A stretch of DNA of 36,571 bases from Deltaproteobacteria bacterium (GTDB lineage: Bacteria; Myxococcota; B64-G9): NCBI GenBank assembly GCA_016935365.1, contig JAFGRB010000464.1, positions 1-36,571 on the forward strand, in the 5' to 3' direction. A model generated the notes under the pieces. It had not been told where the DNA came from and made no database searches. It worked only from the letters and a program-made list of their open reading frames with translations. Every line of letters starts with the position of its first letter. Position 1 is the stretch's first letter. A program made the translations under genes and the position numbers. Below, one piece after another: positions 1-9,445 of this stretch.

Positions 1-80
1 CGGCATCCAGGCGGCAACAGAAGCTGTCGTCAGCAGGGTGGTCGCAGACGTTACATTTGTGGAAGTGGTGGAAATCGAGG
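1..80. other. window edge, no gene assigned
   Basis: This short edge follows the stop codon of the first minus-strand gene. One minus-strand frame is open and reads as rich in Cys and His, but it has no start codon and runs off the window. Nothing can be assigned. Confidence 0.3.
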
Positions 81-935
81 CTAGCGCGCTCCTGTCCCCC
101 GCAGCCAGTCCGTGAAGGCCTTCTGGCCGACGAAGCGGCCGAGCATGCGCTGCTGTCGCTCGGCGGTCATGGGCTTTCTGGCCAGCTCGCGCACGAAGGC
201 GTCGAGCTTGCCCCTGCGCTCCAGGAAGCCGAGCACACCGATCCCCATTCCGTAGTACAGGCCGTGCTGCGGGCCGTAGACCTCCCGGTAGCCGGAGCGG
301 GCGAGCGCATCGAGCGAGGGCAGCTCTCCGGCCCGCAGGGCCCGGCGCAGCCTGCGCAGCCTCGACGCCTCGGGCCGCAGGACGAAGGCCCGGCCCTTGC
401 GGCCAGCCGTCGCATAGAGCTCGGCCAGACCCTCGTTGAGCCAGTACGGCAGCTCGCCGAACTCGTCGAAGAGCAGCGGATGGACCAGCTCGTGGCGCAG
501 GTTGGCCGTGCCGATCGACAGATCGGCCAGCACGAGCCGGCGCAGGGGGGAGTAGAAGCCATAGTCGGAGATCGTGTTGCCGGTGCCGAAGAGCGTCTGG
601 GTGAAGGCGAGGTAGTCGGCCGGGGAGGCGAAGAGGCAGACCTCGACCGGCGGAAGCTCCGCCTTGGGATGCCGCCCGCGCAGAAAGCGCCGGCTCACGT
701 CGGCGTGCAGGTCCCGGGCCAGGCGCACGAGCTCTGCGGCCCGCTTCCGATCCAGCCGCCCGCGCAGGCAGTAGCGCGTCTGGCCGAGCTCGCCCACGCG
801 CCCGAGCGCCGGCAGGGCGGTCACCGCCGGGTCCCTCTCCGGCTGGGCGCTGCCCTCCAGGCTGACCGCGCCCGCGCCGGAGACGAGACCCAGGCCTGCG
901 AGCCCGACCGCGAGGCCTATCCAGATCGAACGCAT
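81..935 (-). CDS. secreted HExxH metallopeptidase-like protein
   Basis: A 284-residue protein with an N-terminal signal sequence (hydrophobic residues about 4-23, small residues before the likely cut). The key motif is RHELVH (His148, Glu149, His152), followed about 16 residues later by NEGLAE (Glu168, Glu172). This is the HExxH...E layout of gluzincin-type zinc peptidases of the peptidase-MA-like/DUF1570 kind. The protein is therefore probably a zinc peptidase acting outside the cytoplasm; its substrate is unknown. The start at 935 is chosen because it begins the signal peptide and has AGGA upstream; a longer open frame exists, but its extra residues look non-coding. It is the last gene of a same-strand run, 34 bases after the acetyltransferase gene. 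Confidence 0.75.
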   Translation of the reverse strand: MRSIWIGLAVGLAGLGLVSGAGAVSLEGSAQPERDPAVTALPALGRVGELGQTRYCLRGRLDRKRAAELVRLARDLHADVSRRFLRGRHPKAELPPVEVCLFASPADYLAFTQTLFGTGNTISDYGFYSPLRRLVLADLSIGTANLRHELVHPLLFDEFGELPYWLNEGLAELYATAGRKGRAFVLRPEASRLRRLRRALRAGELPSLDALARSGYREVYGPQHGLYYGMGIGVLGFLERRGKLDAFVRELARKPMTAERQQRMLGRFVGQKAFTDWLRGTGAR

Positions 936-969
936 CGCTGCCCATCCTAGCACGGGCCGACCCGCGTGC

Positions 970-1443
970 TCATGAAGCCGTCGACTCCAGCGCGCGCCGC
1001 ATCTCGCGGTGGGGGATGCCGGCGTCGAGGAAGACCTCTCCCCGGGCCTCGAAGCCGAAGCGGGCATAGAAGGCCACGGCCTGGGTCTGGGCGTCGAGGC
1101 GCAACTCGGACCATCCGCGCGCGCGGCACAGGCGGAGCGCTTCTTCCATCAGCGCGCGGCCCACGCCGCGCCCGCGCTGCTCGGCCACCACGGCCATGCG
1201 GCCGATCTTCGCCTCGCCTCTCCCTGCGGGCAGGATGCGGGCCGTGCCCGCGGCCCGGCCGTCGACCTCGGCCAGCAGGTGCACGCAGCCCGCGTCCCGT
1301 CCGTCCCACTCCTCGCGCGCGGGCACGCCCTGCTCGCGCACGAACACGGCCTCGCGCACCCGCATCACGGCGTCCCGGTCGGCCGGATCGGCCCAGTCGG
1401 CCCGCCGGACCGCTATCCGATGCGCGGCCTCCGATGCGCTCAC
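970..1443 (-). CDS. GNAT family N-acetyltransferase
   Basis: A 157-residue protein that fits the single-domain GNAT fold. It shows the acetyl-CoA pyrophosphate-binding signature QRGRGVGRAL after the beta-strand IGRMAVV, and a C-terminal AVAFYARFGFE motif typical of these enzymes. It should transfer an acetyl group from acetyl-CoA to a small molecule or protein amine in the cytoplasm; the substrate cannot be told. The GTG start at 1443 overlaps the stop of the preceding gene (GTGA), which suggests translational coupling. A longer frame upstream overlaps that gene and has no family support. Confidence 0.85.
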   Translation of the reverse strand: MSASEAAHRIAVRRADWADPADRDAVMRVREAVFVREQGVPAREEWDGRDAGCVHLLAEVDGRAAGTARILPAGRGEAKIGRMAVVAEQRGRGVGRALMEEALRLCRARGWSELRLDAQTQAVAFYARFGFEARGEVFLDAGIPHREMRRALESTAS

Positions 1444-2240
1444 GGCGTGAACTCGACCAGGGCGCGGCAAGGCGCGAGCTCGGCGGGCAGGCCGGCCGGG
1501 TCCGCGAGCGCCTTCTTGAGCGCCTCGTCGGTCAGCTCGTCCACCCGCTCGAGGACGGCCAGGCAGGCGCGCAGGTCTTTTCGAAAGGACTTCGACCCGG
1601 TCTTCCACTCCACGGCCCCGCAGTGCAGCGAGGTCAGCTCGGTCTCCAGGACGAGCAGGCGGTTTTTGCCCAGGGTGCCGGCCACGGCCGAGTGGCTGGC
1701 CATGGACGCGTTCATGGGGTCATCCGGGTCCGGGCGCTCGAGCCGGGCGTCGAAGAGCAGAGGGCCCTCGCGGCGCAGCGCGCCGTCCACGAGGAAGTGC
1801 CGCCCGTCGAGCCAGAAGACGATCTCGCCGACCCCGTTGGCGATGACCTGGGGCGGCGTGGCCTCCCGCCATCGCTTGCCCCGGCGCACGAAGAAGGGGA
1901 CCCCGCGCGAGGCGTGGGCGAACTCGCCCCAGCCCGGACACAGGGCCACGGCGCGCCCATCCGGGGACGGCACCAGGAGCAGATCCTCTCCTTTGCCCTC
2001 GGTCTCCTCCCAGGCGCATTCATCGGGCTCGAGCTGGATCACCGGCGTGGACCCGTCCAGGCTGTCGCCCAGCGAGATGGCGCAGCCGCCGCCCGGCATC
2101 GGCCGCAGCCAGGCCTTCAGGCTTCCGCGCTCGGCCACGCCGATCAGCATGGCCTTCGGCGGCGGCTCTCCGGCGCGACCGAGCGGACCCGCAGCCAGGG
2201 CGATCGCTGTGCAGACAAAGAGCATACGTTCCCCGGTCAT
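1440..2240 (-). CDS. exported protein of unknown function
   Basis: A 266-residue protein with a short hydrophobic signal sequence (MLFVCTAIALAAG after a brief charged start) and no transmembrane segment afterwards. I do not recognise the family. The mature part is mixed beta-like sequence with several Trp and paired Cys. The ATG at 2240 overlaps the stop of the upstream ATPase remnant as ATGA, and the gene's own stop overlaps the acetyltransferase start, so it sits inside a tightly packed run. ATG at 2225 is an alternative start that would give a more classical signal peptide. Confidence 0.6.
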   Translation of the reverse strand: MTGERMLFVCTAIALAAGPLGRAGEPPPKAMLIGVAERGSLKAWLRPMPGGGCAISLGDSLDGSTPVIQLEPDECAWEETEGKGEDLLLVPSPDGRAVALCPGWGEFAHASRGVPFFVRRGKRWREATPPQVIANGVGEIVFWLDGRHFLVDGALRREGPLLFDARLERPDPDDPMNASMASHSAVAGTLGKNRLLVLETELTSLHCGAVEWKTGSKSFRKDLRACLAVLERVDELTDEALKKALADPAGLPAELAPCRALVEFTP

Positions 2241-4113
2241 CGAGCGTCTCCAGCTGTCACTACTGTGAGATCAGGCTGGAAGCACGGCTTGCAGGTCATT
2301 GTCAAATCTGGCGCCTGCGAACAGACAGACACGATCCTGCGCCATGAATCCACGATCTTCTTCCGTTGTTCCTTGTAGCCTCTTACTTGATTCTTCATTC
2401 TGCCGTTCTGACGAACAACAAGCTTCGGGCGTAGTTTCTTCCCCAGACTCCGCAGCAGCTCCTTCACATCATCGCGACACTCGACGCAGATCCCATCAGC
2501 CGGGGGCGGTTCGCACGGCTTTGTCGATGGGTCGCTTGGAAACAGCCCGACGAGCACCCATGTCTCCAGGCACTTGGAGGGCACGCACAGAACGATGCTT
2601 CCGGGCACCTCATCGATACCCATCCATTCCAAGATGAGCGTTCGGATCTCATCCGCATTGCCGCCAGGAGGAGGGCACGGCTTGGAGCGACGTATCTCCT
2701 GTTCTGCGGCCACGTCAGCTTCTACTTGGATCACGAGGATATCCGAGTTGGCTAGCACAGTGCCGATTCCTCCCCCAGCCGCAAGCTCCTGCCTGCACCA
2801 TGTTCGAACGCCCTTCCACCCACAGCCAAATGGTCCAGCATCCCCGCCCATAGCGCACACGGGAGGCTGGATGGGACTTGTCTCGTAGTCTTCGAGGTAG
2901 GAATCGAGAATCGCCTCGATGATGGCGCGATCTGCGGGTCCTTCACAAGCGATGGCTACCCTAAACATCGGGTACACCACCCAGAGCCTCGATACCGTCC
3001 AGATCTCCCCCTCCTTCTTGAGATCACCAACGTTGATACGAACCGGGCTCACAGTCGTATGGCCTCTTCTTGACCTGCCAACCGCGAAGAGTCGCACGTC
3101 GTCGTTTTCCAGAGGCAATCCGTCCAGGACCAGGGGGCTATGGGTTGTCAAGAGCACCTGCCTCTTGTGGGAACCCTCCAGCAGCCACTTGCAAAGAAGA
3201 GACATCAAAGCACGCGCGAGGCGCGGATTGAGCCCGTGAGCGATATTGTCGATCGCCAGAATCGCAGGTGCAGATGAAGAAGCTGCGAGGACGGCTGCGA
3301 ACAGGACATACAGCGCTCCCTCGCTCGCATCGTAGCCGGTCAATCCATTGCGCCTGTCTTTCATGAACCGATCTTTGAAGTAGATGACATGCTGAGAAGA
3401 AGCGACCGACGGAGACAGCGGGATGTCTTTGCCCACGCGGCGAGATCGAAATGATCGCGCCCAATCGATCAACTCCAGGGCATCCGAGCACACCTCACTC
3501 GTCCACTTGTCCCTCCCCCGCGAGCGCAGCAAGAAGTCGACGGACTCCGGAAGGCGCCCTCCCGCAAGCCCGACCGGATCAGCCGCTTTCGAGTCCGGCC
3601 TCAACCCGCGTAGAGTGTCTGTGTCGGGCGAGTAGATCCGAAACGAACTCAATTCCTCGAGAAACTCCGACGCGGGATCATCCTGCTCCATTTTGACGGC
3701 TTCCAAGGCAGCCAGCCCTCTTTGCGGGTCGAGTCGTTTGTATTCCCAACTGGCGGGCGACCTGCCAATGATCCTCTCTTGCCCCCTTTTCCACAGCTCG
3801 TTCTTGTATGTCCAGGCCGGGTTGGGATCCTTCACTGGATTCTGCAACTCCACTGCGTAGCTCGAGGCGGCGCTCGCCGCCTCGAGACGGATAGATTTCC
3901 TCCTTTCGACGCCAGCGAAGGATGACTTGTTCAGCGCCGGGACTCCCGGACGCACGCCGCGTCTCAGAAGCGCCTCATCATCCACACGTCCAGAAGCCGC
4001 GGAGCTCAAGACCCACCGCCTCCAGGATGTTGCTTTTTCCGCTGCCGTTGGATCCGATGAAGACGTTGATGAGCCCCGTAACATGCAGCCACAATCGGTT
4101 CAAGGCGACTCAT
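2237..4113 (-). pseudogene. OLD-like AAA ATPase/TOPRIM gene, frame-disrupted
   Basis: The long open frame (2237-4084) carries the body of an OLD-family-like protein. An ABC-type ATPase C-lobe is seen (LAIDNIAHGLNPRLARAL, then LLTTHSPLVLDGL with the switch His). It is followed by a TOPRIM-like domain (IACEGPADRAIIEAILD, then VIQVEADVA). The frame lacks a Walker A. A perfect Walker A, GSNGSGKS, is encoded at 4055-4032 on the same strand but in another frame, preceded by INVFI and followed by NILEAVG, and then running into a stop. The third frame begins at ATG 4113, which overlaps the jetD stop (ATGA), and reads MSRL. Two frame changes, and apparently some missing residues between the first strand and the P-loop, are needed to join MSRL, the P-loop and the body. 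It is either a decayed gene or an assembly error. It is visibly less GC-rich than the jet genes beside it. An intact version would be an ATP-dependent nuclease of defence type. Confidence 0.75.
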
Positions 4114-5402
4114 TCGACAAGCCTCCCAGCCTCACTGAGCTGGCCCATCAGCTCCTCCATCACGTCCTCTTCATACACAGCCTTCCCGGTCTTGATCATC
4201 TCCCCCGAGAGCTCTGCATCCCAGCTCGCCTCGACCGGGCTTCCTGCCAGGTTGCGGAGCTCCGGAGCCCGGGCCACGGCAGCGAGGTAGTCGTCCGAGG
4301 AGAATGCCCAGGAGGCCGTCTGCAGCCTCGCGGCCAGCAGGTTGCCGATCCGGATTCCGCCCCAATCGAAATCGCAGTGAAACAGCACTTGCGCACCGCC
4401 CCTGGCGAGCCCCTCTAGCAGCGTCCAGACCGCCACCGAAGGAACCCCCTGCGTGCAGACCAATGGAGCACATGAAGCGCCCAGCCTGTCCGCGGCTGCA
4501 GCGACTACTGACGGGTTCTCGCACACGAAAACGCGTTCGGCCAGCAGCTTCTCGATCGGACTTTGCGAGATCTCCCGGAGCGTGATCTTCCGGGGCTCAC
4601 CCGCCGAGGCCGCCTCTCGAAGGTGCTTTGCCAGTAGCGAGGATCCCTCGGGCCGAAGGCCGAGTACCAGCACATCGGAGGAGAGCGGATCGCAGTGCAC
4701 GCCGAGCTCCGCCCACAGCCGCCGCCTGGCCGAGGAGTCAGCCGGGACGGCTTCGCTGCCCACGATACGCGAGCAGGCCCTGAGCACCAGGCCTGAGAGC
4801 GGCTTTCCGTCATCCAGCGCATGCGGGTCGCCGGTGCACTCGACCGACAGCACTGCCAGGGGTATGCCTCGGGCAGGAAGCTCGCCGATCACCCTGAAGG
4901 CCAGATCCAGCACCTGGGACGGAGGCATCTCCAGCGAGGCCGCGGCACGCGCCAGCAGCCCTCCGCGGCGGAGGTCGTCCAGCCAAGCTGCGAGCTCCGG
5001 CCTGGACTGGATTCGGGGCTTCGCCCTCGCCCGGGCCCACATGGCTTCCAGCTCCTCTTGCTCGGCCCTACGCGCGGCCGCGAGGTCTCTCAGCTCGCCG
5101 CCCAGCGCCTCGAGGACCTCCCGGAGACCAGCCCCCACCTTGCTCGTCCTCAGGACCTCGTCCAACTCGTCGACAGGCACTCTGACCCGTCCCGAAGGCA
5201 GACTGGACCAGCCGAACAGGCCCGCCATTGCGGCGGCCTCTTCCCGGGAGAGATCCCTCAGCGTCACCGTCCTGACCGGGGCATCACCGGCGCCTTCGAT
5301 GCGCCGCCGGACAGCCGCAAAGAGCTTCCGATAGGCCGGACCTGAAAGCGTCCGTCGGATGAGGGCGACTCGGGCCTGCTTGTCGTTCTCCCCAGAGCTC
5401 AC
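4110..5402 (-). CDS. jetD: Wadjet type II JetD (DUF2399/TIGR02679), TOPRIM nuclease subunit
   Basis: A 430-residue protein that matches the DUF2399 (TIGR02679) family, the JetD of type II Wadjet systems. In studied Wadjet systems JetD is the topoisomerase-VI-like nuclease that cuts small circular DNA after the SMC complex has extruded it. The C-terminal TOPRIM signature is visible: FVCENP (Glu near residue 295) on one strand and HCDFDWGGIRIGN (paired Asp at about 344-346). The N-terminal part is helical and charged. The GTG start at 5402 overlaps the jetC stop (GTGA); a start 36 bases further up would lie inside jetC. Its own stop overlaps the ATG of the downstream ATPase remnant. Confidence 0.9.
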   Translation of the reverse strand: MSSGENDKQARVALIRRTLSGPAYRKLFAAVRRRIEGAGDAPVRTVTLRDLSREEAAAMAGLFGWSSLPSGRVRVPVDELDEVLRTSKVGAGLREVLEALGGELRDLAAARRAEQEELEAMWARARAKPRIQSRPELAAWLDDLRRGGLLARAAASLEMPPSQVLDLAFRVIGELPARGIPLAVLSVECTGDPHALDDGKPLSGLVLRACSRIVGSEAVPADSSARRRLWAELGVHCDPLSSDVLVLGLRPEGSSLLAKHLREAASAGEPRKITLREISQSPIEKLLAERVFVCENPSVVAAAADRLGASCAPLVCTQGVPSVAVWTLLEGLARGGAQVLFHCDFDWGGIRIGNLLAARLQTASWAFSSDDYLAAVARAPELRNLAGSPVEASWDAELSGEMIKTGKAVYEEDVMEELMGQLSEAGRLVE

Positions 5403-8400
5403 GCCGAGCCCAATCCCATGGAAGTCGAGCCGTCCCACAAGAATCGGTCGGTGTAGACGCCGCGCATACCGGGCTCGCGTGCCAGGTGATAAGTGGAAAG
5501 GCCGTCCAGCTCGCTATAGAATCCCCACTCGTCGTGCGAGGTCATCACGAAGTCGAGATCGAAGTGGACCAGAAGACCCATCAGCTGCGAGCGCATCTCC
5601 CGATCGATGCCCGCGAAGGCCTCGTCGAGAGCGACGAGCCTCGCAGCGTCCTCCCTGGCAGACTCGTAGAACGCCGCCGTGGCCGCGAACAGAGGCATGT
5701 GCAGCATCACCGCTTTCTGCCCGCCGGAACCGGCCCCGTGGGCCTTGCGGGTCAGCAGCCGCCAGGAACCGCTCTCTTTCCTGAACTCGATCGTGAACCT
5801 GAACCACCCGCGGTAGTCGAGCACATCGGACATGCGGTCTGCGAGTGAGCCGTGCTCTACGACATACCTGGCCTCGTCGAGGCGGGCCCTCAAGAACTCG
5901 GCCAGTGACCGGCGGTTTGCGGTGGTGAGCAGGCTTCCCGCTCGGAGCATCAATCCGATCGCCTCGCCGGTGCCCGCCGGTGCATCCGGGATGGGTTTCC
6001 AGCTGAGCCGCAGCACCATTCCCGACGCGGTCGGGCGGCGGACGAGCTGCGCGTTCATCCGCTCGACCAGCTCGTGGGCCATGCGGAGCCGAGCCTGCAG
6101 GTGCTCGTGGGTCTCGCCGGAGAGAAAGGACTCGAACAGATCCATCTCCTCCTCGTCCAGAAGCCTGCTCCTCTCCGCCAGCTCGTGGTCGATCTCCTTC
6201 ACGAGCCCGGACAGCCCCAGCGGTCTCGCATTCCAGCTCGATCCGATCTCGAGCACTCCAGCCAGGCGCTGAGCCGAAAGCCGGATCTCCGGCGGAAGCT
6301 CGCGCTGGCACTGCTGGAGGGCCTGCGAGACCTTGTTCTCACGCCTTTCGCGGGCATCCGGGCTGGCGTCCAGATCACTGGTGGCCTCCACCACCCGGCG
6401 GCTCTCCAGCAAGGTGTCGGTCAGGCTCCAGGACTCCGGAGGCGTGTCCAGACCGCTCAAATCCGCGATGGCGAGCAAGGAACGAGCGGCAAAACTCCTG
6501 ACGGAGTCCGACGCGCGGGCGCGCTCTTCCTCCGCGCCCGCGACCGCGCCCTCGGCGGTGAGCACGGCCTGCCGGGCCGCGCCCTGCTTCTGGTTCAGCT
6601 CGTCCTTGCGCTCTCGCTCGCGGGATAGCTCGTCTTGGGCTTCACCTCGCCGCGTCCGGACCTCGGCCAGGTCCGTGAGGAGCTGATCTCGGGTGGCTCC
6701 GATCTTCTCGCGCAGGGTCCGGGCAAGGGTGCGGGCTCTGACCAGCTCGCTCCTGGCCTGCTCGGCCTCCAGGGAAGAGGATTCGAGACGGGCCCGGATG
6801 TCGTCGCGGTCACGTTCCAGATCATCGAGGCGGGCGCGCCGCTCGAAGACCCGGGCAGCGCGGCTGATGAAGCTCGCCGCCAGGTCCCGGAAGCTGTCGC
6901 TGCGCATCCCGAGCTCTCCGGGCTGCTCCTTCCAGGCGGAAAGCCCCATCTCCACCGCTGCGGCATCCCGCTCTGCCAGCCGGCCGGAAAGCCGCTGATC
7001 GGCCTCGGTGAGAGCCTGTCTTGCGAGATCGCGCTCGGCTCGCGATCGATCGAGAAGAGCGCTCGCGTCCCGGATCCGGTCCGCGATCCGCTCTGCGGCC
7101 TGGGTGGACGGCATCTCGTCGATCGCGGCCTCGAGCCTCTTGCAGGAATCCTCGGCCGCGACGGAGGTCGACTCGGCGCTCGACAGCGCCCGGCCGGCTT
7201 GCTCGATCCGCCTGGCCAGCTCGTCGAGCCGGCAGGTGCGCGCCTCCGATCGCGCCCCGGCCCCGATGAACTCGGCCCGCTGCTTCTGGTTCCACCCCGA
7301 GAGCGGGCCCAGGCGAAAAGCGCCGCAGGCAGAGACGGCGGCCTCGCCGCTGTTCTCTCTCCCTTCCAGGCCCGGCTCGAGCCGGATCGAGGCGATCAGC
7401 GCAGCGATCGAAGCCGCGCTCACGCCCGCAAGCGGCGTCGGGACCAGCACCCGGTCCAGACCGGCGCCCGCGGCCGGAGGCGATGCCTCTAGCAGGACCT
7501 CCCGCGTGCCGGCCTCGAGAGCGAAACCTTCCGGGCTCACCCAGGCGTCCAAGATCCCCGAGGCCTCCAGGGCCGCCTCCACGCCCGCGCGGTCTGCTCT
7601 CGAGACGCCCGGCTGGAAGTCGCACAGCATGTAGAAAGGAGCACCGGCTCGCCCAGCGCCGCGCTCCGATCGCCAGGCGGGTAGATCGGGAGGGATGTGG
7701 GAGGCTGCCTCCAGCACATCCCTCTCCTCCTCGAGAGCCCGTGCATGCTCGACTGTGCGATCGAGCTCCAGGCGCGCATCGGCCCGCTCCGCGTCCAGCT
7801 CGGCTCTCCTCCTCTTGGCAAGCGCGACCAGCTCGCCGCGGATCGACTCCGGCTCCCGCTCCGAGCTGATCCGCTCCTCCTGCGCTCGGTCGGTCTGGAT
7901 CAGATTCTCGCGGAGCCAGACGAGCGCGTGCTCACGGAAGCCGCTGACGGTCCGTTCGTACTCCAGCTCCAGAAGCTCGACCGCCTCGCGCGCCCGGGTC
8001 TCCTCTGCCTGTCGATCTCGAAAGCGCTCGCTCGCAAGCTCATTCGAGGCTCGCGCTGCGTCGACTTGACGCCCCAGCCCGACGAGCCTCTCGACTGCAG
8101 CCCGGCGCGACTGCAAGACGACCCCGAGGGACGCTTCCGCGCCCTCCAGATCGCCTTCTTCTGCGAGCGCTAGAACTGGCCCCGCCTCGGCATCCAGCGC
8201 GGCCTGCTGCGCCGCCTCCTGCGCGGACCGGTGAGCGGCGCGGAGCTTCTGCTCGCCGGCCTGCAGCTCCCCGGCGAGCCTCTCGGCCTCCTGCTCCTTC
8301 CGCTCCAGGGCGATTTCGTCCAGTCGCGCGCGGCTGGCTGCCTCATCCGCCCTGGATGCGGACCGTCCGGCCTCGCGTTCGGCCTCGTCCAGTCGCTGGA

Positions 8401-9445
8401 CCGACCGGTACTCGTCAGAAGCCTCCAGCGCCTCCCGCCTGGCATCGAGCTCGGACAGGCTGTCCTCGAGCGAGGAGAGCTTCGATTGGCACGCCTGCAA
8501 CTGGCGGCCGATCTCGTCCAGGGCAGCGACGGACTGCCGGAGCTCGGTTCTTCGCCTCTGGTACGCGCTGTCCGCCGCGGTCATGGCGCAAGCCCTGGCC
8601 CTGGCGAGCCCCGCGACGTATCGGGAGTATACCTCCAGGAACGCGGCGGCCGCGTCCCTGGTGCGCGCGAGCTCGTCGCGCTCGGCCCTGTCGCGGTCGA
8701 GGCGCTGGAATCCCTCGGCCAGCCTTCCGATCACGCCTTGATCGAGAGGTGGGAGGCTGGCGCTCAGGATCGAGGACAGCTCGCTCGGTTGCAGCTGCTT
8801 CGATAACTGGGGGCGGCGAAGCTGCAGCAGCGTCTCGACCAGCGCGTCGTACTGCTCGTCCGGCAAGCCGAACAGGGTCCTGTTCACCTCCCGGCGGTAG
8901 TCGGATGCGCGCCGAAACAGCCTGCCCCGCTCTCCGAGCGCCTCCTCGAGCCCCTTTCTGGACAGCAGGCGCCTGCCCGCGTCCACGGTCCGGAAATCGC
9001 GATCGGGCCTGAGGCTGGAAATAAAATAGTCGACCTCCAGGCCGGTGTCCGAGCGCTTGGCGCGCAGCCGGGCCCCGAGCGTGCAGAATACCGATCCGTC
9101 CCGGGACCGCCGGCCGAGCTCCAGCCACACGAATCCCACGCTGACCTGGACGTCCTTGGGCGTGCCGTCGTTGATCAGGTTCCAGCGCATCTGCCTCGAG
9201 GTGGAGCCGAAGGGATCCAGCCTGCTCGGCAAGAGGCTTCCGTCCAGCAGGAAGGGCAGGAGCACCTCCAGGACCTTGGACTTGCCGCTCTCGTTGCGGC
9301 CCCTGAGCATCAGGTGGCCGCGGTGGAACACGAAGCGCTGGCTGTCGTACTCCCAGATGTTCTCGAGCCCCGCCCGCATCAAGCGCCAGCGAGCGGTGTC
9401 CGGCTCAGGCAGATCGCCGGCCAGCATGGCTTCGACTTCGGACAT
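5399..9445 (-). CDS. jetC: Wadjet type II JetC, SMC-like ATPase (TIGR02680)
   Basis: A protein of about 1348 residues with the TIGR02680 layout. The N-terminal Walker A GRNESGKSK lies near residue 50. Very long charged coiled coils follow (about 230-540 and 720-1000), with a hinge-like globular part near 550-700. The C-terminal ABC signature GSGGQK is near 1240 and the Walker B LVALDEAFAGID near 1270, followed by the switch motif MTSHDEWG. It is the motor that loads on and extrudes plasmid DNA, with JetA as kleisin and JetB as KITE partner. ATG 9445 is chosen because it overlaps the jetB stop as TGATG, the same junction type as jetA-jetB; GTG 9448 is the alternative. Confidence 0.93.
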   Translation of the reverse strand: MSEVEAMLAGDLPEPDTARWRLMRAGLENIWEYDSQRFVFHRGHLMLRGRNESGKSKVLEVLLPFLLDGSLLPSRLDPFGSTSRQMRWNLINDGTPKDVQVSVGFVWLELGRRSRDGSVFCTLGARLRAKRSDTGLEVDYFISSLRPDRDFRTVDAGRRLLSRKGLEEALGERGRLFRRASDYRREVNRTLFGLPDEQYDALVETLLQLRRPQLSKQLQPSELSSILSASLPPLDQGVIGRLAEGFQRLDRDRAERDELARTRDAAAAFLEVYSRYVAGLARARACAMTAADSAYQRRRTELRQSVAALDEIGRQLQACQSKLSSLEDSLSELDARREALEASDEYRSVQRLDEAEREAGRSASRADEAASRARLDEIALERKEQEAERLAGELQAGEQKLRAAHRSAQEAAQQAALDAEAGPVLALAEEGDLEGAEASLGVVLQSRRAAVERLVGLGRQVDAARASNELASERFRDRQAEETRAREAVELLELEYERTVSGFREHALVWLRENLIQTDRAQEERISSEREPESIRGELVALAKRRRAELDAERADARLELDRTVEHARALEEERDVLEAASHIPPDLPAWRSERGAGRAGAPFYMLCDFQPGVSRADRAGVEAALEASGILDAWVSPEGFALEAGTREVLLEASPPAAGAGLDRVLVPTPLAGVSAASIAALIASIRLEPGLEGRENSGEAAVSACGAFRLGPLSGWNQKQRAEFIGAGARSEARTCRLDELARRIEQAGRALSSAESTSVAAEDSCKRLEAAIDEMPSTQAAERIADRIRDASALLDRSRAERDLARQALTEADQRLSGRLAERDAAAVEMGLSAWKEQPGELGMRSDSFRDLAASFISRAARVFERRARLDDLERDRDDIRARLESSSLEAEQARSELVRARTLARTLREKIGATRDQLLTDLAEVRTRRGEAQDELSRERERKDELNQKQGAARQAVLTAEGAVAGAEEERARASDSVRSFAARSLLAIADLSGLDTPPESWSLTDTLLESRRVVEATSDLDASPDARERRENKVSQALQQCQRELPPEIRLSAQRLAGVLEIGSSWNARPLGLSGLVKEIDHELAERSRLLDEEEMDLFESFLSGETHEHLQARLRMAHELVERMNAQLVRRPTASGMVLRLSWKPIPDAPAGTGEAIGLMLRAGSLLTTANRRSLAEFLRARLDEARYVVEHGSLADRMSDVLDYRGWFRFTIEFRKESGSWRLLTRKAHGAGSGGQKAVMLHMPLFAATAAFYESAREDAARLVALDEAFAGIDREMRSQLMGLLVHFDLDFVMTSHDEWGFYSELDGLSTYHLAREPGMRGVYTDRFLWDGSTSMGLGSA

